Assembly: GCF_013042245.1 (NCBI RefSeq) | Contig: NZ_JABDQL010000025.1 | Span: forward strand, 97,686 to 161,685 | Direction of reading: 5' to 3' | Length of the DNA stretch: 64,000 bases | DNA from: Winogradskyella sp. | GTDB taxonomy: Bacteria > Bacteroidota > Bacteroidia > Flavobacteriales > Flavobacteriaceae | In this document: positions 47,496 through 56,185 of the stretch, in pieces | Layout: each line of letters begins with the position of its first letter | Numbering within the stretch: position 1 is the first letter of the stretch | Made by a program: the position numbers and the translations under genes | The notes under the pieces: model-generated | Database searches by the model: none | Seen by the model: only the letters and a program-made list of their open reading frames with translations | Told to the model about the DNA's origin: nothing

Positions 47496-49391
47496 TTAAT
47501 CATTACAATTCTCGCAATAATTAGCTCTTAGGTAATCATCCTTTAGAAGCTGAAATGTCACTCCATCTTTATCGGGAGAATCAAATAATTGACAATATCG
47601 TTTTTTATTAAGATTGACCGCATTAAGCATGATAGCGCGATATGTTTCAGTTTTAGTAAGATCCTTATTTATTAGTGTTAGATTTAGATAGTAAAATAAC
47701 AAATCCTCGTCAACCTCAATTTGTCTTGCCTTATCGGATAACAGTTCTGCAGCTGATTCGACGTTTGCATAATATGATAAAAACTGTGCCAAACTGAAAT
47801 AATCAAAATCTGTAAGTGGTACTTTCTTGTATATTGATTTAATATGATTAACTGATTTATCCTTATTAGCATAATCTCTTTTACGATTAAAATTTTCACT
47901 CTGTATGATATGAAAATTAATCAGCATCCTATTAATTAATGCTTTTGAAATTTTATAATTCTCAAGATTATAAATTTCATCTTTAAATAAATCTGGATTT
48001 ACCTTTTCGATATTATAACGCCATATCTTAAATTTTATAGCCGCTAAGTTGTATCTAATCTTAGGGTTTTTAGGATCTAACTTTTTTAGTGCTTCAAGTT
48101 CATTTCTGACAATAATAATTTGTCTTTCATTTAGTTGGTATTTAATAGCACTATTCTTGTTTAAAAAATTAACAAAATTTAGCTGCATCGGTACTTCGAG
48201 CTGTTTTAAAATATCTGGTGATACTTCGCTGTTTTTTAACTTTTCGAAAAGAGAATTCTGAATTGTATTAGCTTCATCTAATTGATTTTCTTTGATAGAT
48301 TGATTAAATAATGACGCCAATTGGTGTGCTGGCATAGTTTTATACTTGTCCTTTTTCTCCAATTCTAATGTTATTAAAGCCTTACGATGGTTTTTTAAAT
48401 AGGGTTCCATTTCACTTGAGAATGCCCCAACCAATTTTGCTTTTATTTGTGTCTTACTTAGTGACTTTAAACTTTCGTATTTAGTACCTTCAATATCATT
48501 TAAGAATTCAACCCAATTTTCTGAAGAAGATATACTGGTTTTAATTGTGGGCTTTTGGTACGTTTGTATGGCTTTTGCAATACTGTTAGCGCGTCCTTCT
48601 TGTAATTCTACATTTCGTTCTAAACTTCCTTCAACAGAAGCATATGCTTTGATATTAATTGTTTTTATATTAAAATCTGTAAGATTTAAGGAGTCGTAAA
48701 CTGGCTTAATATCCTCTGGAGAATACACTGATTTATTCTTATCAAAAGGTATTTTAAACTTTAAAGTTTTGTATCTAATCTTTACATTTTCTTCGCCCTC
48801 ACTTATTAATTTTTGATTGTTGAAACTTACAGAATCTAAATACATACCCATATCCAATAAATCCAATTTATAGGCTTTTAGGTTATATATCACTTGATAT
48901 CTACACAAAGTCTTATTGCCTAAAAACAGGATATTATACTCTAACTCTTTTTCTTTAAGTTCTGAAGGAATTTTACCAACTAACACTTTAAATCTGTCTT
49001 TTCCATTTACCCGTAAACCACTTTTAAGGCGTTGTGCATAAACAGGCTTTAGCAGTGTTCCGTTTATTTGACCTCTTTCAATTGAGACAATGTCACAACT
49101 ATAAATATCTTTTGCAACTACATCAATGGCTAAACCATCAGTAGAGTTTTTGAATAGTTGATTAAACCATTTTTTGTCGTTAGTTTCAAAATATAAGCTG
49201 CCATTTTCATTTATTATAGAAAACTTTACCTCTTTTGGTTTTTGACCAAAAACTCTGAAACAATTATTACAAGCTTTATGACGTTCTGCTACTGTTTTTG
49301 GGAATACAATTCTATAATTATCTTCTTGAGAAAGAGAGAAGTTAGCTATAAATAAAAAAATAAAAGTTGAGAGGATGTATTTTAAATTCAT
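47496..49391 (-). CDS. Exported protein of unknown function with OmpA-like central domain
   Basis: The 631-residue protein has a signal peptide (YILSTFIFLFIANFSLSQ). Near the mature N-terminus is CNNCFRVFGQKPKEVKF, and the very C-terminus is CENCND, so CxxC pairs lie at both ends. Residues ~230-320 resemble the OmpA C-terminal peptidoglycan-binding fold (NIKTINIKAYASVEGSLERN followed by VELQEGRANSIAKAI), with SVEGS in place of the usual TD-x-x-G. The rest is predicted helical, perhaps TPR-like. It stands alone. An envelope role is likely; the specific function is unknown. Confidence 0.75.
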   Translation of the reverse strand: MNLKYILSTFIFLFIANFSLSQEDNYRIVFPKTVAERHKACNNCFRVFGQKPKEVKFSIINENGSLYFETNDKKWFNQLFKNSTDGLAIDVVAKDIYSCDIVSIERGQINGTLLKPVYAQRLKSGLRVNGKDRFKVLVGKIPSELKEKELEYNILFLGNKTLCRYQVIYNLKAYKLDLLDMGMYLDSVSFNNQKLISEGEENVKIRYKTLKFKIPFDKNKSVYSPEDIKPVYDSLNLTDFNIKTINIKAYASVEGSLERNVELQEGRANSIAKAIQTYQKPTIKTSISSSENWVEFLNDIEGTKYESLKSLSKTQIKAKLVGAFSSEMEPYLKNHRKALITLELEKKDKYKTMPAHQLASLFNQSIKENQLDEANTIQNSLFEKLKNSEVSPDILKQLEVPMQLNFVNFLNKNSAIKYQLNERQIIIVRNELEALKKLDPKNPKIRYNLAAIKFKIWRYNIEKVNPDLFKDEIYNLENYKISKALINRMLINFHIIQSENFNRKRDYANKDKSVNHIKSIYKKVPLTDFDYFSLAQFLSYYANVESAAELLSDKARQIEVDEDLLFYYLNLTLINKDLTKTETYRAIMLNAVNLNKKRYCQLFDSPDKDGVTFQLLKDDYLRANYCENCND

Positions 49392-49515
49392 CTTGTACTA
49401 TATTTCTGAAACTTAAAAATAGTAAATTGTAATTACTATCAATAATATAAAAATCTATTATTTTGAATTTGAATGTCGGTAATATGTCATAAATTGATTT
49501 TAATTTAATTTATAG

Positions 49516-49610
49516 CGTTGAGTACTTCGACTATGCTCAGCATAAACTAAAGTCGAAATGTATTAAAATCAAGTGCTTATATTTCTCGACTGTCGCTCGA
49601 AAATAGAGAA
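49516..49610. repeat. Intergenic repeat cluster
   Basis: ACTTCGACTATGCTCAGCAT...AAGTCGAAATG can fold back on itself, and TTCTCGACTGTCGCTCGAAA lies a short distance after. These belong to the TTCGACT...GCTCAG class also seen at 8141-8195 and inside the deacetylase gene. The 300-base gap 49392-49691 shows nothing else. Confidence 0.6.
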
Positions 49611-49691
49611 AATCAGGTTTATTTTTAGCTTATGATAGTTAGCGTATATACAAATTTTTAATTTAAATAAATTACTTTTGTTTACAAGTAC

Positions 49692-50297
49692 ATGGATTTT
49701 ATTTTAAAAAGCATATCGTACGTTTTGCATCCGCTAATAATGCCTTTATTAGGTGTACTGTTTTACTTTTCTAAGACGCCACGGTTTATTCCAGAGCCTG
49801 TTAGTCAAGCCAAAATATTTTCAACGGTTTTACTTACTATTATTCTGCCAGTTCTTGTCTATTATTTATTAAAAACTTTAAATAAAGTAGATAGTATTTA
49901 TCTAAAATCTACTAATGAACGGAAGCTTCCTTTATTGATTAATTTTTTTATAATTTCTTTAATGATTACTCGAGTATTCCCCTTAAATGAAATTGAAGAA
50001 TTATACTATTTTTTCATTGGAATTTTAGCATCTACACTTCTATGTTTTATACTTGCTATTTTTAAGATAAAGGCAAGTATACACATGCTAGCAGCTTCTG
50101 GATTTTTTATGTTCGCTGTTGCGTTAAGTATTCATTTTCAAATAAACATAAACGGAACCATTGCTTTAATGATGATTTTACTAGGTGCCATAGCAACATC
50201 CCGCTTACATCTTAAAGCGCACACCTATCCCGAGTTGTTAATTGGGAGTCTTACAGGGTTATTACCGCAGCTTTTTTTACTTAAGCTTTGGTTATAA
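49692..50297 (+). CDS. PAP2-like integral membrane protein
   Basis: The 201-residue protein has about six transmembrane helices. Three spaced motifs recall type 2 phosphatidic acid phosphatases: KSTNERKLPLLIN near 76 (KX6RP-like), KASIHMLAASGFF near 125 (the PSGH region) and SRLHLKAHTYPELLIG near 172 (SRX5HX3D-like with Glu for Asp). It may dephosphorylate a lipid or polyprenyl diphosphate; the degenerate motifs leave activity open. It overlaps the convergent porT gene by 6 nt. Confidence 0.7.
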   Translation: MDFILKSISYVLHPLIMPLLGVLFYFSKTPRFIPEPVSQAKIFSTVLLTIILPVLVYYLLKTLNKVDSIYLKSTNERKLPLLINFFIISLMITRVFPLNEIEELYYFFIGILASTLLCFILAIFKIKASIHMLAASGFFMFAVALSIHFQININGTIALMMILLGAIATSRLHLKAHTYPELLIGSLTGLLPQLFLLKLWL

Positions 50298-50987
50298 TAT
50301 ATAGAACATAATCCCAACTTTAACTGCCCTAGAATCTATGGTTTGACCATCTATCTGAGTGCTTTCATAAAAAATTGAGTTTAGTCCATAATACAAATTG
50401 AAATTCCATGTGCCATAACCAGCACTTAATGTTAATCCGCATTGAAGTCGATTAAAGACATCTAGGTTTGAAAGTTTTACATCCTGTAAACTACTACGAA
50501 GTTTTGTAGAATTGTAAACTAAATAACTGAATTTAAAACCTGAATAAATCCTCCAAAACTTAAATTTTTCAGGATTCGACGTTCTCCAGCGCAATTCAAC
50601 TGGAACATCGATTAAATATGTAGTAAACTTATTTTTTGTAACATTTCCTAAATTGGTAGCATCTGTAGAAAAACTAATAGTCCCAGAGTCCTGTGTTATA
50701 TATAAATCCTGATTGTAAGAGTTAGAGGAAACACCTAGACCTAAACCAATAGCCCAATTTCTTTTTTGATTAAATGGCATATCCCTAATAAAACCAAAAT
50801 GAAACCCTGTAGAAAAATCGCTTTGTGAAACTCTTTCTGGGTTATTAACTAATAGATTGTAAGTAATAGATGCATAAAACTGATCTTCACGATATTTATT
50901 ATCTATGGTTTCACTTAGATTATCTTGCACTTGTGCCAGTGAAAACATGGACCATGCAGAAAACAACATATATAGATAATATCTCAT
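50292..50987 (-). CDS. porT: PorT-like outer-membrane beta-barrel, type IX secretion
   Basis: The 231-residue protein has a signal peptide (YMLFSAWSMFSLAQ) and alternating beta strands ending in the aromatic KVGIMFYIL, a typical barrel C-terminus. FTTYLIDVPVELRWRTSNPE near 120, FWRIYSGFKFSYLVYNST near 143 and LSAGYGTWNFNLYYGLNSIF near 188 match PorT, a component needed for type IX secretion. It lies just downstream of the exbB-exbD-exbD genes, an order I know from other Flavobacteria, but a terminator stands between. A generic PorT/barrel family assignment is the fallback. Confidence 0.75.
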   Translation of the reverse strand: MRYYLYMLFSAWSMFSLAQVQDNLSETIDNKYREDQFYASITYNLLVNNPERVSQSDFSTGFHFGFIRDMPFNQKRNWAIGLGLGVSSNSYNQDLYITQDSGTISFSTDATNLGNVTKNKFTTYLIDVPVELRWRTSNPEKFKFWRIYSGFKFSYLVYNSTKLRSSLQDVKLSNLDVFNRLQCGLTLSAGYGTWNFNLYYGLNSIFYESTQIDGQTIDSRAVKVGIMFYIL

Positions 50988-51031
50988 AATGTAAAGCTAA
51001 AAAAAATTAGACTACTTTAAGTTTAAAGCAT

Positions 51032-51066
51032 AAAAAAGCGCTATGATAGTATCATAACGCTTTTTT
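51032..51066 (-). terminator. Terminator after the second exbD
   Basis: AAAAAAGCG-(C)-TATGATA and TATCAT-AACGCTTTTTT form a stem of ~15 bp flanked by A and T runs, so it can act in both directions. It lies between exbD and porT. Confidence 0.75.
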
Positions 51067-51083
51067 AAAATTAAGGTTATTAT

Positions 51084-51548
51084 CTAGTCATCTTGACTAA
51101 CGCTAGTTACATACATTATCTTTAATGCATTAGCTTCACGAAGTTCTTGTTTAACATCAGATATAATACCAGCATTGGTATTTTCATCAACTTTCAAAGC
51201 AACGACAACTCTATCTTTTAATTCTTCATTAAGAGTTGCTATATATTCAAAAACTGCAGGTTGTATTGCATCCAAACTAACAAAAGCATCATTAATTTGA
51301 ATACGTCCTTCTGTTCCTAAATTCTTGTATTGAGAATTAGGCTTCCCTGCGTAGATAAACATAGTTCTGTCTTTCTTAAGCTTTTCAACCTGATTTGCAG
51401 CAGGAAGGGTGTTTTCTACCATTGTAGTGTTATCTCTCATTACGGTTGCTACCATAAAAAAGAATAATAACATAAATACAATGTCTGGTAAAGATGCCGT
51501 CGATATCGCCGGTAATTCACCACCTTTTTTCTTCTTAAACTTAGACAT
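51084..51548 (-). CDS. exbD: ExbD/TolR-type proton channel partner (second copy)
   Basis: The 154-residue protein has the ExbD layout: short basic cytoplasmic N-terminus (MSKFKKKKGGELPAISTASL), one transmembrane helix carrying the conserved Asp (LPDIVFMLLFFFMVATVM, Asp near 22) and a periplasmic domain (QINDAFVSLDAIQPAVFEYI). Together with ExbB it uses proton flow to energise outer-membrane processes. It lies 4 nt after the first exbD. The family uses two ExbD copies commonly in Bacteroidetes. Confidence 0.93.
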   Translation of the reverse strand: MSKFKKKKGGELPAISTASLPDIVFMLLFFFMVATVMRDNTTMVENTLPAANQVEKLKKDRTMFIYAGKPNSQYKNLGTEGRIQINDAFVSLDAIQPAVFEYIATLNEELKDRVVVALKVDENTNAGIISDVKQELREANALKIMYVTSVSQDD

Positions 51549-51552
51549 ACTA

Positions 51553-52167
51553 TTAACTTTTATCAGGTTCTGCTTCAGAAAGCTTCATAGGGAACATTTT
51601 CTTAATCCTCTCTATATCCTCATTAAGCTTTTCGTCTTTATTAAACTGATTCTTTTCTTTTTCTTCAAGCATGGAAGCAAATGAACGGTTAAATAAACGT
51701 TGTGCTTCTCTATTTCTTAGAAAGTTGTAAGCTGCTACTAACTCATTTTGCACTTGGATGTAAGTACCATAACTAGTTTCCCTATCGTGCTTAAGTGTTA
51801 TAATTGCTTTATCTGGATGATCAGAAGATGCTTCATCTCGTTTACCTCTACAGTAATCGCAAGACTCACCTTCAGGATTTACGCCTCCTCCATTATCCAA
51901 GAACTCAATAGCTGCTTGTCTTAGGTCTTTGATATCCATAATTTCTTCCTCAACCAATAATCTATTTTGTCTATCTACCAAAATAGTAAATAGATTTTTC
52001 TGCTTAATTATTGGAGGCTCGGTCTCTGTATCGTCAATCGGCGGTAAGCTTCTTAAAATACCTTTATCCTTCTCGATTGTTGTTGTAACTAAGAAAAATA
52101 TCAATAGTAAGAAAGCAATGTCAGCCATTGAACCCGCGTTAACTTCTGGTGCTGCTCTTTTTGCCAT
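51553..52167 (-). CDS. exbD: ExbD/TolR-type proton channel partner (first copy, extended)
   Basis: The 204-residue protein has the transmembrane helix with conserved Asp (SMADIAFLLLIFFLVTTTI), then RSLPPIDDTETEPPIIKQKN and a periplasmic domain interrupted near residue 100-120 by GESCDYCRGKRDEASSDHPD, an insertion with a CxxC pair absent from its neighbour copy. The C-terminal tail (EEKEKNQFNKDEKLNEDIER) is long and charged. It is in operon with exbB, the small membrane protein and the second exbD, with gaps under 10 nt. Confidence 0.92.
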   Translation of the reverse strand: MAKRAAPEVNAGSMADIAFLLLIFFLVTTTIEKDKGILRSLPPIDDTETEPPIIKQKNLFTILVDRQNRLLVEEEIMDIKDLRQAAIEFLDNGGGVNPEGESCDYCRGKRDEASSDHPDKAIITLKHDRETSYGTYIQVQNELVAAYNFLRNREAQRLFNRSFASMLEEKEKNQFNKDEKLNEDIERIKKMFPMKLSEAEPDKS

Positions 52168-52173
52168 AATTTA

Positions 52174-52611
52174 CTATTTACTTAATATTTTTTTAACGCC
52201 TGAGAAAATCATTGAAACGGCTGCTACAGCTAATAATATATAAAATGCTGTTAATCCAGCGCCTACCATTTGAGACTGCCCTTCAGTTGCTATACCATCT
52301 TGCAATTTATAAGCTCTTGTGTCTCCACCAGAAACTACATAAGATACAATAAGCACCAATGCAAATGCACCAACTCCTATTAGGGTATTTTTTAAACCTG
52401 AAGGATTTATCATTATATTTCTAAAAATGAAAAATACAACAGCTGCAACCACGGCAATTAATATTGCATAGGCCGTATAAGCCATAGGGTCTACTAAACC
52501 TGCTTCTTCACCGCTCTTAATAACATCGTCCCCAGCTGAAATAATTCTTACCAAAAAAATTATACCTAGGACGCCTATTACAGCAGCTACTATTTTTAAT
52601 ATTCTGTGCAT
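52174..52611 (-). CDS. Small four-helix membrane protein in the exb operon
   Basis: The 145-residue protein has about four hydrophobic segments (KIVAAVIGVLGIIFLVRIIS, TAYAILIAVVAAVVFFIFRN, LIGVGAFALVLIVSYVVSGG, and VGAGLTAFYILLAVAAVSMI). Conserved spots are SAGDDVIKSGEEAG and GDTRAYKLQDG. It lies between exbB and the exbDs with gaps of about 10 nt, the position of a conserved uncharacterised gene in flavobacterial exb operons. A role as an accessory part of the motor is an inference. Confidence 0.8.
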   Translation of the reverse strand: MHRILKIVAAVIGVLGIIFLVRIISAGDDVIKSGEEAGLVDPMAYTAYAILIAVVAAVVFFIFRNIMINPSGLKNTLIGVGAFALVLIVSYVVSGGDTRAYKLQDGIATEGQSQMVGAGLTAFYILLAVAAVSMIFSGVKKILSK

Positions 52612-52620
52612 ATCTATTTC

Positions 52621-53391
52621 TTATTTTTTGTGTCTAACTAATAAATCCATCAAAGTGATTGATGAATCTTCCATATCATTAACTATGCTATCAATCTTAG
52701 CGATGATGTAATTGTAGAAAATTTGAAGAATAATAGCCACAATAAGACCAAATACTGTTGTTAAAAGTGCTACTTTAATACCGCCTGCTACTAAAGAAGG
52801 TTGCATATCACCAGCTGCTTCAATTTTATCAAAGGCTTGAATCATACCAATTACAGTACCCATAAAACCAAGCATTGGTGCTAATGCAATAAATAATGAT
52901 ATCCAAGATACATTCTTTTCTAATTGTCCCATTTGCACACCACCATAAGCTACAACAGCTTTCTCAGCAGCATCAATATCTTCATCTGCTCTATCTAAAC
53001 CTTGATAGAATATAGAAGCAACAGGGCCTTTTGTATTTCTACAAACTTCCTTAGCAGCTTCAATACCTCCAGATGCTAAAGCGTCTTCAACATTTTGAGT
53101 TAATTTTTTGCTATTTGTTGTAGATAGGTTTAAAAAGATAATTCTTTCGATAGCGATAGCTAGACCTAGAATTAAACATAATAAAACAATCCCCATAAAT
53201 CCAGGACCACCTTCAATAAATCTCTTTTTTAATTCTTGATGAAACCCTAAATCTTCAGTTTCTGCTGTGTCATCTTGGGCTACATTTGCAACAGTTATTG
53301 TTGCGGCTGCTACGGTTGTTGTTGCATTTGCATTAACAGTTCCGATAACCATTAAACATGTAACGGCTAGGATAGAAAATAATCTTTTCAT
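52621..53391 (-). CDS. exbB: ExbB/TolQ/MotA-family proton channel
   Basis: The 256-residue protein has an N-terminal signal-like helix, then the ExbB core: a helix near 58-80 (FMGIVLLCLILGLAIAIERI), the cytoplasmic helical region (EDALASGGIEAAKEVCRNTK), and two helices containing WISLFIALAPMLGFMGTVIG near 163 and AGGIKVALLTTVFGLIVAII near 203, the latter with the conserved Thr pair. It powers ExbD and TonB-like partners. It is the first gene of exbB-orf-exbD-exbD and lies 75 nt after tRNA-Ser on the same strand. Confidence 0.95.
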   Translation of the reverse strand: MKRLFSILAVTCLMVIGTVNANATTTVAAATITVANVAQDDTAETEDLGFHQELKKRFIEGGPGFMGIVLLCLILGLAIAIERIIFLNLSTTNSKKLTQNVEDALASGGIEAAKEVCRNTKGPVASIFYQGLDRADEDIDAAEKAVVAYGGVQMGQLEKNVSWISLFIALAPMLGFMGTVIGMIQAFDKIEAAGDMQPSLVAGGIKVALLTTVFGLIVAIILQIFYNYIIAKIDSIVNDMEDSSITLMDLLVRHKK

Positions 53392-53465
53392 TGTCTTGAA
53401 TCTTAATTTTATTAGTTAAAGTGTTAAAGATAAAAAAAATATGTAACAATTTAATGAAACATCAG

Positions 53466-53553
53466 CAGAGAGGAAGGGATTCGAACCCTCGATACCCTTT
53501 TGGAGTATACACACTTTCCAGGCGTGCGCCTTCGACCACTCGGCCACCTCTCT
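53466..53553 (-). tRNA. tRNA-Ser (GGA anticodon)
   Basis: Minus-strand acceptor arms AGAGAGG and CCTCTCT pair fully, with discriminator G; the anticodon loop CTGGAAA gives GGA; a long variable arm (GTATACTCCAAAAGGGTATC) is typical of tRNA-Ser; the T arm is GAGGG-TTCGAAT-CCC. CCA is not encoded. Length 88. Confidence 0.95.
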
Positions 53554-53625
53554 GTAGGTTATTAAAAATTACAGGACGTGAAATAACAAAAAAAACTTTA
53601 AACACTAAAATTATAGGCGTTAATT

Positions 53626-54663
53626 TTAAGACAACTCGCCACGCAAAGACGTTTCAAATATAGCTTTAAAAGCTAAAGGGTTAATATTCTGACCTATAAG
53701 ATACATGAGCTTAGTTATTGCTGCTTCTGAAGTTAAATCTCTTCCTGAAATAATACCTATTTTTTTTAATTGAGAACTTGTTTCATATTGCCCCATATTA
53801 ACACGACCACCAGAACATTGGGTCACATTAACTATATATATACCTCTCTTTATAGCTGCTTCTAGTAAATCAATAAACCAAGTTTCTGTAGTAGCATTAC
53901 CCGAGCCGTAAGTTTCTAAAATTAATCCTTTAATTAGCCTGCTCCTTAACACCGCTTCTAAAATAGGTTTTGATATTCCTGGAAATAATTTTAGGATGGC
54001 AACATTTGTATCAAAACCCTTATTTACTTTAAGTTCTTCTCCGAGATTAGGTTTTAGCAGAAACTTATTATTTATGTTAAGGTAAACGCCTGACTCGGCT
54101 AAATGTGGATAATTTAAAGATTCAAACGCTTCAAAATGTTCTGCATTTATTTTTGTTGTACGGTTACCTCGATATAATTTGTATTCAAAATATAAGCCAA
54201 CCTCTCTTATTACTGGCACTCCTTTTTCGTGTAATGAAGCCAACTGGATGGATGTTATTAAGTTTTCTTTTGCGTCTGTTCGTAAATCTCCGATAGGCAA
54301 TTGACTTCCTGTAAAAATGACTGGTTTTGTCAAATTTTCGAGCATAAAACTTAGCGCAGATGCAGAATAGCTCATGGTATCACTTCCGTGAAGCACAACA
54401 AAACCATCAAAATTTTCATAATTATCCTTAATCATATCGGCAATAATGCACCAATATTTTGGATTCATGTTTGAAGAATCTATAGCTTTTTCAAAAGATA
54501 TTGTCTCGATATTACAATCTAATAATCGCAACTCTGGTATTGACATTAAAAGATTGTCAAAGTTAAAAGCTTTGAGGGTACCTGTATTGCTATCTTTTAC
54601 CATACCGATTGTTCCTCCGGTGTAAATAAGAAGTATGTTTGGTTTATTCATGCTATATGCCAA
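53626..54663 (-). CDS. ansA: Type I L-asparaginase
   Basis: The 345-residue enzyme has both catalytic threonine motifs: ILLIYTGGTIGMVKDSNTG near 6-24 and VVLHGSDTMSYSASALSFML near 93-112, with Lys and Asp partners in GDLRTDAKENL. It hydrolyses Asn to Asp and ammonia and is cytoplasmic, with no signal peptide. The C-terminal domain (ETYGSGNATTETWFIDLLEA) is the allosteric half typical of type I. Its start overlaps the tatD gene by 11 nt. Confidence 0.94.
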   Translation of the reverse strand: MAYSMNKPNILLIYTGGTIGMVKDSNTGTLKAFNFDNLLMSIPELRLLDCNIETISFEKAIDSSNMNPKYWCIIADMIKDNYENFDGFVVLHGSDTMSYSASALSFMLENLTKPVIFTGSQLPIGDLRTDAKENLITSIQLASLHEKGVPVIREVGLYFEYKLYRGNRTTKINAEHFEAFESLNYPHLAESGVYLNINNKFLLKPNLGEELKVNKGFDTNVAILKLFPGISKPILEAVLRSRLIKGLILETYGSGNATTETWFIDLLEAAIKRGIYIVNVTQCSGGRVNMGQYETSSQLKKIGIISGRDLTSEAAITKLMYLIGQNINPLAFKAIFETSLRGELS

Positions 54664-55420
54664 AGATGGTTTTTGAGTTTTCTGTTGTAATTTTGGCTAT
54701 CTCTACTTCTGAAACATCATATATATCTGATAGTTTTTCTAACACTTTAGTAATGTATGTGCTTTCATTTCTTTTTCCGCGATAAGGTTTTGGAGCTAGA
54801 TAGGGCGAGTCTGTTTCTAAAACAATATGCCTTAAATCTATTTGATTTATAAATTGGTCTACTTTCCCATTTTTGAATGTTACAACACCACCAATTCCTA
54901 ATTTCATATTATATGATATGGCTTGTTCTGCTTGTTCTAAATTACCAGTAAAGCAATGAAAAATCCCGAATAAATCATCACTCTTCTCTTCTTCCAAAAC
55001 TTGAAATATTTCATCAAAAGCTTCTCTACAATGTATTACAATAGGAAGCTGGTATTTTTTAGCTAAATTAATTTGATATTTAAATGCTTCTATTTGAATA
55101 GCCAACGTGCTTTTATCCCAATACAAATCTATTCCTATTTCGCCAACAGCATAAAAATTTCGTTTTTTAAATTGCTCTTCTACATGAAGTAATTCTTCCT
55201 TAAAATTCTCCTTCACAGAAGTCGGGTGCAAACCCATCATCAAAAATACTTCATTAGGAAAGTCAGCTTCTAGGTTATACATAGACTCTGTATAGCTAGA
55301 ATCAATTGCTGGAATAAAAAAGCGTTTTACTCCTGAGTCAATTGCTCGTTTTACCATCTCTTGCCTATCTTCATCAAAAGCCTCACTATATAAATGGGTA
55401 TGCGTATCTGTTATAATCAT
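54653..55420 (-). CDS. tatD: TatD-family metal-dependent DNase
   Basis: The 255-residue protein has the amidohydrolase-like metal motifs: ITDTHTHLYSEAFDEDRQEM at 3-22, MMGLHPTSVKENF near 62, AVGEIGIDLYWDKS near 92, IVIHCREAFDEIFQVL near 127, FHCFTGNLEQAEQAI and LETDSPYLAPKPYRGKRNE near 204. TatD proteins are 3'-5' DNases or related deacylases. It overlaps the asparaginase gene by 11 nt and follows the TPR protein by 21 nt, so the sigma-TPR-tatD-ansA group could be one transcript. Confidence 0.94.
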   Translation of the reverse strand: MIITDTHTHLYSEAFDEDRQEMVKRAIDSGVKRFFIPAIDSSYTESMYNLEADFPNEVFLMMGLHPTSVKENFKEELLHVEEQFKKRNFYAVGEIGIDLYWDKSTLAIQIEAFKYQINLAKKYQLPIVIHCREAFDEIFQVLEEEKSDDLFGIFHCFTGNLEQAEQAISYNMKLGIGGVVTFKNGKVDQFINQIDLRHIVLETDSPYLAPKPYRGKRNESTYITKVLEKLSDIYDVSEVEIAKITTENSKTIFGI

Positions 55421-55441
55421 AGAGCAAAAATAGGCATCTTT

Positions 55442-56185
55442 TTAGTCTAGTTTATCAATTAGTTTTTGTGCTTTTTGATAATGAATAGCATCTTCAGGTA
55501 ATGTTTTAAGTAATTCAATTGTGGCTTCAGAATCTTTCTGTTTTAGCTTACTAAGTGCAGCGTACCATATGGCTTCGTTTTTATAGGCGGTCTTTCCATT
55601 TACCATTTTGGTTAACGCGGCATCAGCTTCTTTAAACTTATCCTGTTCTATTTGACTTATAGCCTTATACAGCTTTACCTCTATATCATCTGGTTTTACT
55701 TTTAAGATATCATCGAAATAAATTTCTGCAGCTTCAAAATCTTTATTGTTAAAAGCATTTTGTGCTTTAGCTGCTGCGTCACTAACAACACCTCTAACAG
55801 ACAAACTAATTACACCATGATTTGAATAATCTTCATAGCCAGTTGTTGAAAATCTGTTGAATATAAATATTCCTAAAAATATTACCACTGCTGCCGCAAT
55901 TGCTAATTGACCTGTTCTAAAAATCCTTGATGTATTTCTTAGCTGATTTTTATTATTCTTTTCAAAATAGTTAGTTGAAATTTTATTAAGATTCACCTCA
56001 AATTCTTTTGAAGTATGATTTTCATCTAAATGTTGTTCTAAAAATCCTGATAACTCTTTATAGGTTTCAAAGGCTTCTTTAAATTCAGCATCTGAATTTA
56101 ACTTTTTCTCAAAAGCTAAAACTTCTTCATCTGATAAAGATTTAGAAAGGTAATTTTCAAACGCTATGTAGTTTTCTTCATTCAT
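55442..56185 (-). CDS. Membrane TPR protein paired with the ECF sigma factor (anti-sigma-like)
   Basis: The 247-residue protein starts with a cytoplasmic domain (EENYIAFENYLSKSLSDEEV ... EFKEAFETYKELSGFLEQHL) resembling the N-terminus of anti-sigma factors, has one transmembrane helix near 92-112 (QLAIAAAVVIFLGIFIFNRF), and ends in periplasmic TPR repeats (KAQNAFNNKDFEAAEIYFDD, EVKLYKAISQIEQDKFKEAD). It overlaps the sigma gene by one base, which supports co-regulation. I infer it holds the sigma factor at the membrane, although no zinc-binding anti-sigma motif is present. Confidence 0.75.
   Translation of the reverse strand: MNEENYIAFENYLSKSLSDEEVLAFEKKLNSDAEFKEAFETYKELSGFLEQHLDENHTSKEFEVNLNKISTNYFEKNNKNQLRNTSRIFRTGQLAIAAAVVIFLGIFIFNRFSTTGYEDYSNHGVISLSVRGVVSDAAAKAQNAFNNKDFEAAEIYFDDILKVKPDDIEVKLYKAISQIEQDKFKEADAALTKMVNGKTAYKNEAIWYAALSKLKQKDSEATIELLKTLPEDAIHYQKAQKLIDKLD

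Noticed and set aside
53421-53663. 80-residue plus-strand ORF (MLKIKKICNN...)
   Set aside because: It reads through tRNA-Ser in the antisense direction; the RDSNPRYPFG-type peptide is a common tRNA artefact.
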